This document shows positions 1-6,019 of a stretch of 6,019 bases of DNA, piece after piece. Location: NCBI GenBank assembly GCA_004297635.1, contig SCUQ01000367.1, forward strand, positions 1 through 6,019. Direction: 5' to 3'. How positions within the stretch are numbered: the first letter of the stretch is position 1; the number at the start of each line of letters is the position of its first letter. This stretch comes from Rhizorhabdus sp. Lineage in GTDB: Bacteria > Pseudomonadota > Alphaproteobacteria > Sphingomonadales > Sphingomonadaceae. The notes under the pieces were generated by a model. The model was not told the DNA's origin. It made no database searches and worked only from the letters and a program-made list of their open reading frames with translations. The translations under genes were made by a program, and so were the position numbers.

Positions 1-1198
1 TCCGGATCTCGGCCTCGCCGCCGATGCGGCCAAGCGCGATCTCGACGCCGCCGCCATAGGCGACGCCATTGTCGACGAGATTCTGGAAAAGCCGCCGGAG
101 CGCCATCGGGTCGCCCGCCACCGTGACCGCCTCGACCGGACCGAGCGTCACCGGCCGGCCGACCTCGGCCTCATCGGCGGCGAGATCGCCCAGCAGCCGG
201 CCAAGCGCGACCGGCTCGATCCGGCTGACACTGCCGGTGTCGCGCACGAAGGAGATTGTCGCCGCGATCATCGCGCGCATCTGCTCAATGTCGCCCTGTA
301 CCTTTTCGCGCATCTCGTCCGGGGCGGTTTCGATGCGAAAGGCGATGCGGGCCAGCGGCGTGCGCAGATCATGCGCGATCGCGCCGATCATGTTGGTCCG
401 CTCGGTCAGATAGGCCGACAGGCGCTGCTGCATGCGATTGAGCGCATGCGCGGTGACGCGAATCTCGGCAGGGCCTTCCTCGGTGATCAGCGGCGCCTGC
501 GGGTTGGCGCCCATCCGGTCGGCGGCGTCGGCGATGCGGCGGATCGGCTTGGCGAGCGCGCGCGCGAAGAACCAGGCGAACGGGATCACGGCCAGCAGGC
601 TGATCCCGAACAGCATCAGCGCGCGCTTCTGCCAGGGGGCGATCCAGGCGCGCGGCGGGGTGCGGACCACCCGCCATCCGCTTTCGGTTCTCAGCCCGGC
701 GACCACCGTATCGAAGAACAGCGGCTCGCCCCGGCGGACGATCACCCGGCGGTCGCCCCGCATGCGCAGCGGCAGATTGCTGCTCTGGTCCGGTTCGAAG
801 AACAGGCTGACATCGCCAACGGGCACGCCGATCTGATCCGCCAGCCGTGCCGAGAAGGCGGCCGAACTGACCATGTCGGGGTCGGGGCGCGGCGGCGTGG
901 GCTGCTCGATCACGCTCAGCCGGCGTTCGCGCTGGCGTTCATCGGAGTCGCGCTGCGCGTGCAGCGGCATCGGCCCCTTATGGCCGTGCGGGACGATCAT
1001 GACCTGCCAGTGCCGCTCGCGAGGAATCCTGCGGCCCGACAGCGCCTCGGCGATATCCGACAGGCTGTTGAAATCGGGGCGGGGCGGCGGCGACCAGACG
1101 AACAGCGCCGCCGTCACCACGAACACCACCGCGATGCTGGCGAGCAGCAGCAGCAAGGTCTGCCAGAAAATCGACAGGCCGCCCCGCGCGATGCTCAT
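1..1198 (-). CDS. EnvZ-like sensor histidine kinase, 3' end cut by window edge
   Basis: Inner-membrane kinase that would autophosphorylate on a histidine and pass the phosphate to the response regulator encoded just upstream. I translated 399 codons from the ATG at 1198 with no stop; the frame runs off the left edge. Visible in order: TM helix about 11-34; periplasmic sensor region about 35-190; TM helix about 192-214; HAMP linker about 215-265 (starting AKPIRRIADAADRM); H-box AIAHDLRTPLARI with phospho-acceptor H276; and N-box FQNLVDNGVAYGG with N373 and N377. The G1, F and G2 ATP-binding boxes lie beyond the window, so kinase integrity cannot be judged. The H-box and the YGG after the N-box resemble the EnvZ subgroup. 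The start is supported by GAGGG eight bases upstream and by the single base separating it from the regulator stop. The periplasmic part has several histidines (H63, H71, H73, H80), then a charged, proline-rich stretch. The signal is unknown. Confidence 0.93.
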   Translation of the reverse strand, partial: MSIARGGLSIFWQTLLLLLASIAVVFVVTAALFVWSPPPRPDFNSLSDIAEALSGRRIPRERHWQVMIVPHGHKGPMPLHAQRDSDERQRERRLSVIEQPTPPRPDPDMVSSAAFSARLADQIGVPVGDVSLFFEPDQSSNLPLRMRGDRRVIVRRGEPLFFDTVVAGLRTESGWRVVRTPPRAWIAPWQKRALMLFGISLLAVIPFAWFFARALAKPIRRIADAADRMGANPQAPLITEEGPAEIRVTAHALNRMQQRLSAYLTERTNMIGAIAHDLRTPLARIAFRIETAPDEMREKVQGDIEQMRAMIAATISFVRDTGSVSRIEPVALGRLLGDLAADEAEVGRPVTLGPVEAVTVAGDPMALRRLFQNLVDNGVAYGGGVEIALGRIGGEAEIR

Positions 1199-1199
1199 C

Positions 1200-1907
1200 T
1201 CATTCGCCCTCGACCTTCAGGGTGAACATATAGCCTTCGTTGCGGATCGTTCGGATCGGATCGTCGGGGCCGAGCTTCTTGCGCAACCGGCTGATCGTGA
1301 CGTCGATCGCCCGATCGAACACGTCGCTGTCGATCCCCTTGCCGGCCTCGATCAGCTGGTCCCGGCTGAGGACGCGCTGCGGCCGATCGAGAAAGGCGGC
1401 GAGCACGCGGAACTCGGCGTCGGTCAGCGGCGCCGGTGCCATGTCGACCCGCCGCACCTCGCGCTGCACGATATCGAGCGTCCACGGGCCGAACCGGCGC
1501 GTCGCGCCGGCGCCCGCGCCATTGCCGGCCTCCTCGCCGCGCCGCCGGAGCACCGCGCGGATGCGGGCGAGCAGTTCGCGCGGATTGCACGGCTTGGGCA
1601 GATAATCGTCGGCGCCGACCTCCAGCCCGATGATCCGGTCGGTATCCTCGCCCATCGCCGACAGCATGATGACCGCCGGCCCCCCGGGCTTGCGAACCCG
1701 ACGCAGGATCGACAGACCATCCTCGCCCGGCATCATCAGGTCCAGCACGATCAGGTCGGGCCGCTCGGCGGCGATCCGCGCGTCCATCTCGGCCCCGTCG
1801 GCGGCGCTTTCGACCCGCAGGCCGTTGGAGCGCAGGAAATCGGTGATCAGCGTGCGCAGGTCGGCATCGTCATCGACCACCAGGATCAGCGGGCCGGGGC
1901 CGTTCAT
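1200..1907 (-). CDS. OmpR-family response regulator
   Basis: Cytoplasmic DNA-binding regulator of 235 residues, a normal OmpR/PhoB length. The receiver domain spans about residues 6-122: acidic pocket D12/D13, phospho-acceptor D56 in VLDLMMPGEDG, switch residue S83, Y102, and K105 in the YLPKPCNPREL motif. A Gly/Ala-rich linker (about 124-138) leads to a winged-helix effector domain (about 139-232) with LTDAEFRVLAAF, the recognition-helix region FDRAIDVTISRLRKKL, and the wing motif IRTIRNEGYMF. The first base of its ATG begins the ATGA overlap with the EF-hand gene stop, and GGGAG lies 8 bases upstream. The kinase follows after one base, so the two form a cognate pair. Regulation of its own operon, including the pump, is likely by analogy with similar clusters but no operator was identified. 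All catalytic residues are present, so it should be active. Confidence 0.97.
   Translation of the reverse strand: MNGPGPLILVVDDDADLRTLITDFLRSNGLRVESAADGAEMDARIAAERPDLIVLDLMMPGEDGLSILRRVRKPGGPAVIMLSAMGEDTDRIIGLEVGADDYLPKPCNPRELLARIRAVLRRRGEEAGNGAGAGATRRFGPWTLDIVQREVRRVDMAPAPLTDAEFRVLAAFLDRPQRVLSRDQLIEAGKGIDSDVFDRAIDVTISRLRKKLGPDDPIRTIRNEGYMFTLKVEGE
1207..1211 (-). promoter_or_regulatory. Ribosome binding site of the histidine kinase
   Basis: GAGGG on the minus strand lies 8 bases before the kinase ATG, inside the last codons of the response regulator gene. It fixes the kinase start and suggests termination-reinitiation coupling between regulator and kinase. Confidence 0.65.
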
Positions 1908-2587
1908 CGGCGCTTCTCCCGAAGCTTGGCAAGGCAGGCGGCATTGGCGGCCTGCTGGGCTGGGGTTTTCGGCAACTGGTCGAAGCTCAATGCCTTGGTC
2001 TGCCGGGGATCGAGATCGGCGAACCGGGCGGCCGCGGCGGCACGAAATTCGCGCGCGGTGATCGCGCGGTTGACGTCGCTGTCGGCGGCGGCGACCGGAT
2101 TGGGGATGTTCAGGAACGCGTATCGGCCCGCGCCGATCACGCCGTCGGCATAGGCAGGGGTGCGCCCGCCGCGCCGACGCTCGGCGCGGGGCCGCTGCCC
2201 ATCGTCGGCACCCGCTTTCTTCCCGCCCTCGGCGCCCGGTTCGGGACGCCGCTGGTAGAGCCTGATCTCGGGCGCGACATCCTGCTCATAGCCATGGACC
2301 TCGTCGGGCAGCAGCTCGCCATTGCCGTCCTTGTCGAGCGTCGCGAAGAAGCGATCGCCGTCCAGCATGAACTCTCCCACGGTCAGCGTTCCGTCATGGT
2401 TGCGATCTGCCTGGTCGAACCAGCGCCGGACCGGATCGTCATTGCCCCCCTGCGGCCGGAACGGTTCGCCGATAGGGGAAATGAACAGCACCGGCGCGAC
2501 CGGATCGGGGCATGGCGCGACCGGCGCCTCGGATTTCGCGAGAGCCGGCGCCGCGAGCAGTGCGATGAGCAGGACAAGGCGTCTCAT
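1904..2587 (-). CDS. Secreted EF-hand calcium-binding protein
   Basis: Protein of 227 residues with a signal peptide (MRRLVLLIALLAAPALA, probable cleavage after residue 17), so it should act in the periplasm. There is no lipobox cysteine at the cleavage site, so it is probably soluble. Two canonical 12-residue EF-hand loops are visible: 61-72 (DRNHDGTLTVGE) and 85-96 (DKDGNGELLPDE), each with acidic or Asn ligands at positions 1, 3 and 5, Gly at 6 and Glu at 12. Two weaker candidates follow: 169-180 (DSDVNRAITARE, Arg instead of Gly at position 6) and around 191-203 (DLDPRQTKALSFD, out of register). A basic, Gly-rich linker (about 113-143) separates the pairs. Two cysteines outside the signal peptide (C26, C218) could pair. 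The gene overlaps both neighbours by ATGA, so its product is made alongside the permease and regulator. Calcium binding is well supported by the first pair. A sensing or pump-accessory role is inference; I do not recognise a named gene. Confidence 0.92.
   Translation of the reverse strand: MRRLVLLIALLAAPALAKSEAPVAPCPDPVAPVLFISPIGEPFRPQGGNDDPVRRWFDQADRNHDGTLTVGEFMLDGDRFFATLDKDGNGELLPDEVHGYEQDVAPEIRLYQRRPEPGAEGGKKAGADDGQRPRAERRRGGRTPAYADGVIGAGRYAFLNIPNPVAAADSDVNRAITAREFRAAAAARFADLDPRQTKALSFDQLPKTPAQQAANAACLAKLREKRR
1916..1920 (-). promoter_or_regulatory. Ribosome binding site of the response regulator
   Basis: GGGAG on the minus strand, 8 bases before the ATG at 1907, within the 3' end of the EF-hand gene. 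It supports the start that produces the 4-base ATGA overlap. Confidence 0.65.
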
Positions 2588-3792
2588 TCGTGTCGCAACG
2601 CCTCGATAGGGTTGAGCGACGCCGCGCGGCGCGCCGGGAAATAGCCGAACACCACCCCGATCAAAGCCGAGAAGACGAAGGCGATCAGGTTGATCTTGGG
2701 ATCGAAGATGAAGGGCACCTGCAATACCGGCGCCAATATCACCGTGGAGATCAGCGCCAGCAGCAGGCCCAGCAGCCCGCCGAGGCAGGCCAGCGTCACC
2801 GCTTCGACGAGAAACTGCAGCAGCACCTCGCGCGCGACCGCGCCGATGGCCAGACGTATGCCGATCTCGCGGGTCCGCTCGGTCACGGAGACGAGCATGA
2901 TGTTCATGATGCCGATGCCGCCGACGAGCAGGCTGACCGCCGCCACCGCGCCGAGCAGCGAGGTGAGGATCTGCGTGGTGCCGGATAGCGTGTCGGAAAT
3001 CTGCTTGGTGTCGAAGATGTTGAAATCATCGTCGGCATCGCTGTTCAGGTGGCGCCGCTCGCGCAGCAGGTCGCGCAGCGCGGACTGGACCTGCTGGCTG
3101 TCAAAATTCGCGTCGACCGACACCATGATCGTGCGGACGTCGCGATTGCCGGTCATGCGCCGCTGCACCGCCTTGTACGGCATCAGCACGATATCGTCCT
3201 GATCGTTGCCGAAGCCGCCCTGGCCCTTCGGCGCCAGGGTGCCGATGATCTCGCATGAGATATTCTTGATCCGGAAGCGCTTGCCGACGGCATCGGTGCC
3301 GCGGAACAGCCGGTTGATCACGGTGTTGCCGATGATGCACACCGCCTTGCCCGCCTGTTCCTCGGCGGCGTTGAAGCTGCGACCGCCGGTGAAGGTCCAG
3401 GGCTGGGCGATGAAATATTCGCGGTTGGTGCCGTTGATGGTGGTCGACCAGTTGGCGGCGTTGAACACTGCCGTGCCGGTCGACTGGACCAGCGGCGCGA
3501 CCGCGGTCACGCCGACGATCTGCGTACGGATCGCGTCGAGATCCTCGATCTTGAAATCGGGCGGCTGTGGCCCGCCGCCGCCGCGGCCGAAGCCCTGGCC
3601 GGGCCGCACCTGCAGCACATTGGCACCGAGGCTGGAAATCTGTTCCTTGACCGCCGCGGTGGCGCCATTGCCGAGCGTCACCATCGTCACCACCGCCCAC
3701 ACGCCGATGACGATGCCCAGGATCGTCAGGAACGAGCGCAGCAGATGCCGCCGGATCTCGCGCACCGCGAGCAGGAAGGTGGTGGCCCACAT
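2584..3792 (-). CDS. MacB/FtsX-type ABC transporter permease
   Basis: Inner-membrane subunit of a MacAB-type exporter, 402 residues from the chosen start. The order is that of MacB without its ATPase half: cytoplasmic start, TM1 about 20-40, a large periplasmic domain about 41-272 (MacB_PCD type), then TM2 about 276-300, TM3 about 326-356 and TM4 about 366-386. Family hallmarks are GGIGIMNIMLVSVTERTREI followed by GIRLAIGA (about 291-318, the coupling-helix region contacting the ATPase) and the C-terminal PARRAASLNPIEALRHE. MacB permeases are mechanotransmitters that drive substrate through a TolC-type duct rather than across the inner membrane. I chose the ATG at 3792 because AGGGGGG sits 8 bases upstream and MWATTFLLAVREI is a typical N-terminus. 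An in-frame ATG at 3843 would add 17 residues but lacks a ribosome site. The periplasmic domain has a short Gly-rich run (residues 65-75). The stop overlaps the EF-hand gene start by ATGA. Substrate unknown. Confidence 0.95.
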   Translation of the reverse strand: MWATTFLLAVREIRRHLLRSFLTILGIVIGVWAVVTMVTLGNGATAAVKEQISSLGANVLQVRPGQGFGRGGGGPQPPDFKIEDLDAIRTQIVGVTAVAPLVQSTGTAVFNAANWSTTINGTNREYFIAQPWTFTGGRSFNAAEEQAGKAVCIIGNTVINRLFRGTDAVGKRFRIKNISCEIIGTLAPKGQGGFGNDQDDIVLMPYKAVQRRMTGNRDVRTIMVSVDANFDSQQVQSALRDLLRERRHLNSDADDDFNIFDTKQISDTLSGTTQILTSLLGAVAAVSLLVGGIGIMNIMLVSVTERTREIGIRLAIGAVAREVLLQFLVEAVTLACLGGLLGLLLALISTVILAPVLQVPFIFDPKINLIAFVFSALIGVVFGYFPARRAASLNPIEALRHE

Positions 3793-3800
3793 CAGGCTTG

Positions 3801-3807
3801 CCCCCCT
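3801..3807 (-). promoter_or_regulatory. Ribosome binding site deciding the permease start
   Basis: AGGGGGG on the minus strand with 8 bases to the ATG at 3792. The alternative ATG at 3843 is preceded by GCTGCGGCA, which contains no comparable site, so the shorter protein is preferred. Confidence 0.7.
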
Positions 3808-3886
3808 GCCGATTCGCCATGCCGAGCTTGCTTCAGCGTCCATTGCCGCAGCGTCGAAACCGGAAGCGCGGCGTCGCCAATCTGGT

Positions 3887-3904
3887 TCCTGACCTTCGTC
3901 AGGA
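3887..3904 (-). repeat. Short perfect inverted repeat (hairpin) after the ATPase gene
   Basis: On the minus strand TCCTGAC, a GAAG loop, then GTCAGGA: a perfect 7-bp stem starting about 21 bases after the ATPase stop. No run of T follows, so it does not look like an intrinsic terminator. It could be an mRNA stabilising or processing element, or a dyad operator; it could also be chance. Confidence 0.5.
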
Positions 3905-3925
3905 GGGCAGTGGAGGAGGGGACCT

Positions 3926-4657
3926 TCACGCCTTCACCTCCGGCCGCTTCGCATTTTCGGTGATCTTCTCGACCAGGCCGTCGCGGAAATGGATGATGGT
4001 GTGGGCGAAGGCGGCCATCTCCGATTCATGCGTTACCATCAGCACGGTGATGCCGGCATTGCGGTTGAGGTCGGTCAGCAATTCCATGATCTCGATCGAA
4101 CGCTCGGTGTCGAGATTGCCGGTCGGTTCGTCGGCGAGCAGGACGTCGGGGCTGGTGACGATCGCCCGCGCGATCGCGACCCGCTGCTGCTGGCCGCCCG
4201 ACAATTCGGCAGGTGTATGGTCCCACCAGTCGGCGAGGCCGACCTTGTCGAGTGCCGCCATCGCCGCCGCGCGCCGCGCTGCCTTCTCCTCGCCGCGATA
4301 GACCAGCGGCAGTTCGACATTCTCCAGCGCGGTGGTGCGCGCGAGGAGGTTGAAGCCCTGGAAGACGAAGCCGAGATAGCGGCGCCGGAGCAAGGCGCGC
4401 TGATCCCGCTCCAGATTCTCGACATGATGGCCGCGGAACAGGAATTGGCCCTCGGTCGGCACGTCGAGGCAGCCGAGGATGTTCATCGTCGTCGACTTGC
4501 CCGATCCCGACGGCCCCATCACCGCGACGAAATCGCCACGCTGGATGTCGATGTCGACGCCTTTCAGCGCGGCGAACGCGGTGGCGCCCTCGCCGAACAC
4601 CTTGGTGATGCCCCGCAGCGAGATCAGCGTGTCGCCGATGGCGATGTCACTGGGCAT
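3926..4657 (-). CDS. MacB-type ABC transporter ATP-binding protein
   Basis: Cytoplasmic ATPase subunit (243 residues) that would power the neighbouring permease. All nucleotide-binding motifs are intact: Walker A GPSGSGKST (48-56), Q-loop Q100 in FVFQGFNLL, signature LSGGQQQR (152-159), Walker B VLLADEP with catalytic E177, D-loop GNLD, and H-loop H210 in VTHE. The sequence GFVFQGFNLLARTTALENVELPL is typical of the LolD/MacB/FtsE branch of ABC ATPases; pairing with an adaptor and an FtsX-like permease points to MacB rather than LolD. The ATG at 4657 gives the N-terminus MPSDIAIGDTLISLRGITKV and an 11-bp overlap with the adaptor gene. A longer reading from 4720 adds 21 Arg/Ala-rich residues that merely shadow the adaptor's C-terminal coding sequence. 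The ribosome site is weak (GGA about 10 bases upstream), consistent with translational coupling to the adaptor. E. coli MacB fuses this domain to the permease; here they are separate genes. Confidence 0.96.
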   Translation of the reverse strand: MPSDIAIGDTLISLRGITKVFGEGATAFAALKGVDIDIQRGDFVAVMGPSGSGKSTTMNILGCLDVPTEGQFLFRGHHVENLERDQRALLRRRYLGFVFQGFNLLARTTALENVELPLVYRGEEKAARRAAAMAALDKVGLADWWDHTPAELSGGQQQRVAIARAIVTSPDVLLADEPTGNLDTERSIEIMELLTDLNRNAGITVLMVTHESEMAAFAHTIIHFRDGLVEKITENAKRPEVKA

Positions 4658-6019
4658 TGCGCCGCTGTCCACCACTCTGGCCGCCGCTGCCCGACCCGCC
4701 GCCCTGGGCGCCCGCCGCATATTGGCCGATCACGACCTGCGTGCCCTCGGCCAGCTTGCCGCCGACCACCTCGGCCTGGCTGCCATTGCTCTCGCCCACG
4801 GTGATTTCGACCGGCGTGGGATTGTCGCCCGCTTCGCCGACGACATAGACGGTCTGCTTGCTGCCGCGGCCGATCACGGCCTCGCGGTCGGCGCGGTTGC
4901 CGCCGCGGCGCATCGGCCGGGGTGCCAGCACGCTGGTCAGCCCGCCGCTGCTGCCCGCGCGCTGCCGGTCGGGCGAAAAGCGCAGCGCCGCGGCGGGTAC
5001 GAGCAGGACATTCTGCTTGCTCATGGTGATGATGTCGGCGGTTGCGGTCATGCCCGGACGCAGCAGCCCGTCGGTATTCGAGACGGTGAGCCGCGCGGTG
5101 TAGGCGACCACGCCGCTCGTGCTGCTGCCCGCCGTCGCGGTCGAGCCCGACGTGCTCGACGCGCCGCTGCTGGTGGCGTTGGCGCCGACATCGACCCGCT
5201 CGATCGTGGCCGGAAAAGTGCGGCCCGGGAAGGCATCGACGGTGAAGGTCGCCTTCTGGCCCTTCTTGACCTGGCCGACATCGGCTTCGTCGACCTTCAC
5301 CTCTAGCCGCATCTGGCGCAGATCCTCGGCGATGGTGAACAGCACCGGCGCGTTGAGCGAGGCGGCGACGGTCTGGCCGGGCTCGATCGAGCGGGAGAGC
5401 ACCTGGCCGTTGACCGGCGAGGTGATGAATGCCTTGGACAGGGCGGTCTGTGCCGAGGACAGGCTGGCCTGGGCCTGATCGACCGCGGCGCGGGCGGTCG
5501 AAACGCCGGCGGCCGCGCGGGCCGCATCGGCCCGCGCGACGTCGAGTTCGGTGGCGGACGGCACCTTGCCGCCCGATAATCGCCACACCTGCTCCTGTCG
5601 TCGCAGGGTCGCGCGCGCCTGCTGCGCGGTCGCCTCCGCCTGTTCGACCGAGGCGCGGGCGGAAGCGACCCCGGCTGCCGCCTGATTCACCGCATCCTGC
5701 AGTCGCGAGGTATCGAGCTTGGCGAGCAGCTGGCCCTTCCGCACCCGATCATTATTGTCGACATAGACCTCGACCACGGTGCCTGACCCTTCGGAGCCGA
5801 CCTCGACCTGATTGGTCGGGGCGAGATTGCCGGTCGCCGAGACCATGACGGTCAGGTCGCCGCGCTCGACCGGCCGGGTCGCATAGGCCGCCTTGTCGTC
5901 GCCGCCGAAAATAAGCCGCCAGAGGATCACCAGCACCACGACGATGGCGAGGCCGATACCGATCCGGCGAAACAGGGTCGCGCGCGGCGAGGTCGGCTCC
6001 ACGCCGAGAAACGCGTCGA
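4647..6019 (-). CDS. MacA-like periplasmic adaptor (HlyD/RND-adaptor family), 5' end probably cut
   Basis: Adaptor that would bridge the ABC permease and a TolC-like outer-membrane channel. Numbering from the GTG at 6002 (451 residues): TM anchor about 14-32; first lipoyl half about 45-96 (GTVVEVYVDNNDRVRKGQLL); an Ala/Gln-rich alpha-helical hairpin about 98-188; second lipoyl half about 190-225 (ITSPVNGQVLSRSIEPGQTV); beta-barrel about 228-325; membrane-proximal domain about 330-425; and a Gly/Ser/Gln tail about 429-451. The beta-barrel has a Ser/Thr/Ala/Gly-rich insert (about 275-298) and the membrane-proximal part an Arg-rich insert (about 343-381). The frame stays open upstream of 6002 to the edge and encodes DAFLG directly before the GTG. 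The GTG has no ribosome site, so the real start probably lies outside the window. The stop lies inside the ATPase start region (11-bp overlap). Family assignment is firm; substrate unknown. Confidence 0.93.
   Translation of the reverse strand, partial: DAFLGVEPTSPRATLFRRIGIGLAIVVVLVILWRLIFGGDDKAAYATRPVERGDLTVMVSATGNLAPTNQVEVGSEGSGTVVEVYVDNNDRVRKGQLLAKLDTSRLQDAVNQAAAGVASARASVEQAEATAQQARATLRRQEQVWRLSGGKVPSATELDVARADAARAAAGVSTARAAVDQAQASLSSAQTALSKAFITSPVNGQVLSRSIEPGQTVAASLNAPVLFTIAEDLRQMRLEVKVDEADVGQVKKGQKATFTVDAFPGRTFPATIERVDVGANATSSGASSTSGSTATAGSSTSGVVAYTARLTVSNTDGLLRPGMTATADIITMSKQNVLLVPAAALRFSPDRQRAGSSGGLTSVLAPRPMRRGGNRADREAVIGRGSKQTVYVVGEAGDNPTPVEITVGESNGSQAEVVGGKLAEGTQVVIGQYAAGAQGGGSGSGGQSGGQRRNAQ

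Larger units (their letters stand above)
3793..3925 (-). other. Gap between ATPase and permease genes
   Basis: These 133 bases are the only clear non-coding stretch within the cluster. They hold a 7-bp hairpin near the ATPase end and the permease ribosome site at the other end. I see no convincing -35/-10 pair and no T-run. The part next to the permease is open in its frame back to 3843, so a longer permease cannot be fully excluded. Confidence 0.6.

Noticed and set aside
371..1225. Plus-strand open frame of 284 codons opposite the kinase
   Set aside because: Shadow of the kinase: the minus-strand frame here has clear TM helices, HAMP, H-box and N-box, while this product is Arg/His/Gln-rich with no domain.
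873..2153. Long plus-strand open frame of 426 codons
   Set aside because: It lies antisense across kinase, regulator and EF-hand genes, has Arg/Ser/Ala-rich composition with no recognisable domain, and is explained by the lack of stop codons in GC-rich antisense frames.
3101..3820. Minus-strand open frame of 239 codons inside the permease gene
   Set aside because: Out-of-frame shadow, Arg/His/Asp-rich, with no membrane segments; the true frame has clear MacB/FtsX motifs.
3887..3904. Hairpin as an intrinsic terminator
   Set aside because: The stem is only 7 bp and no T-run follows on the minus strand; the permease with its own strong ribosome site comes directly after.
3926..4657. ATPase as LolD of the lipoprotein-sorting system
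   Set aside because: The ATPase motifs are shared with LolD, but a MacA-type adaptor directly upstream and a single MacB-type permease, rather than LolC/LolE, point to an efflux pump.
4658..4720. N-terminal extension of the ATPase from an upstream start
   Set aside because: The 21 added residues are Arg/Ala-rich and overlap the adaptor's Gly/Ser tail coding sequence; ABC ATPases of this type begin near the ATG at 4657.
4624..5586. Minus-strand open frame of 320 codons inside the adaptor gene
   Set aside because: Out-of-frame reading of the adaptor; the product is Arg/Gly/Pro-rich while the adaptor frame shows full lipoyl, hairpin and barrel signatures.
1..6019. tRNA, rRNA, CRISPR array, insertion sequence or prophage element
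   Set aside because: Reading both strands showed no regularly spaced repeats, transposase motifs, terminal inverted repeats or tRNA-like cloverleaf; coding genes fill nearly the whole window.

Overview
The window (GC-rich, codons strongly biased to G/C at the third position) carries six genes, all on the minus strand and packed head to tail. It reads as part of one alphaproteobacterial operon. The base composition, the MacA-type adaptor with Gly/Ser-rich segments, the separate ABC and permease genes and the EF-hand/two-component neighbours fit a sphingomonad-like bacterium. That placement is inference; no rRNA or marker gene is present.

In transcription order (right to left): a MacA-like periplasmic adaptor of a tripartite efflux pump (4647 to the right edge, 5' end probably cut); a MacB-type ABC ATPase (3926-4657); a 133-bp gap with a small hairpin; a MacB/FtsX-type ABC permease (2584-3792); a secreted EF-hand protein (1904-2587); an OmpR-family response regulator (1200-1907); and an EnvZ-like sensor histidine kinase (1-1198, 3' end cut by the left edge).

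The genes are tightly coupled. The adaptor and ATPase overlap by 11 bp, permease/EF-hand and EF-hand/regulator overlap by the 4 bases ATGA, and one base separates regulator and kinase. No promoter or terminator is visible, so transcription probably starts to the right of the window and ends to its left.

A plausible model is that adaptor, ATPase and permease form an inner-membrane MacAB-type exporter that would need a TolC-like outer-membrane protein, not encoded here. The kinase and regulator would sense envelope stress or a substrate and control the operon. The EF-hand protein would be a periplasmic calcium-binding accessory of the pump or the sensor. The protein families are well supported by motifs. 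Substrate, signal and the EF-hand link are unproven. The system is recognisable in its parts; the least ordinary element is the EF-hand gene locked between pump and two-component system. No gene-free stretch exceeds 300 bases.
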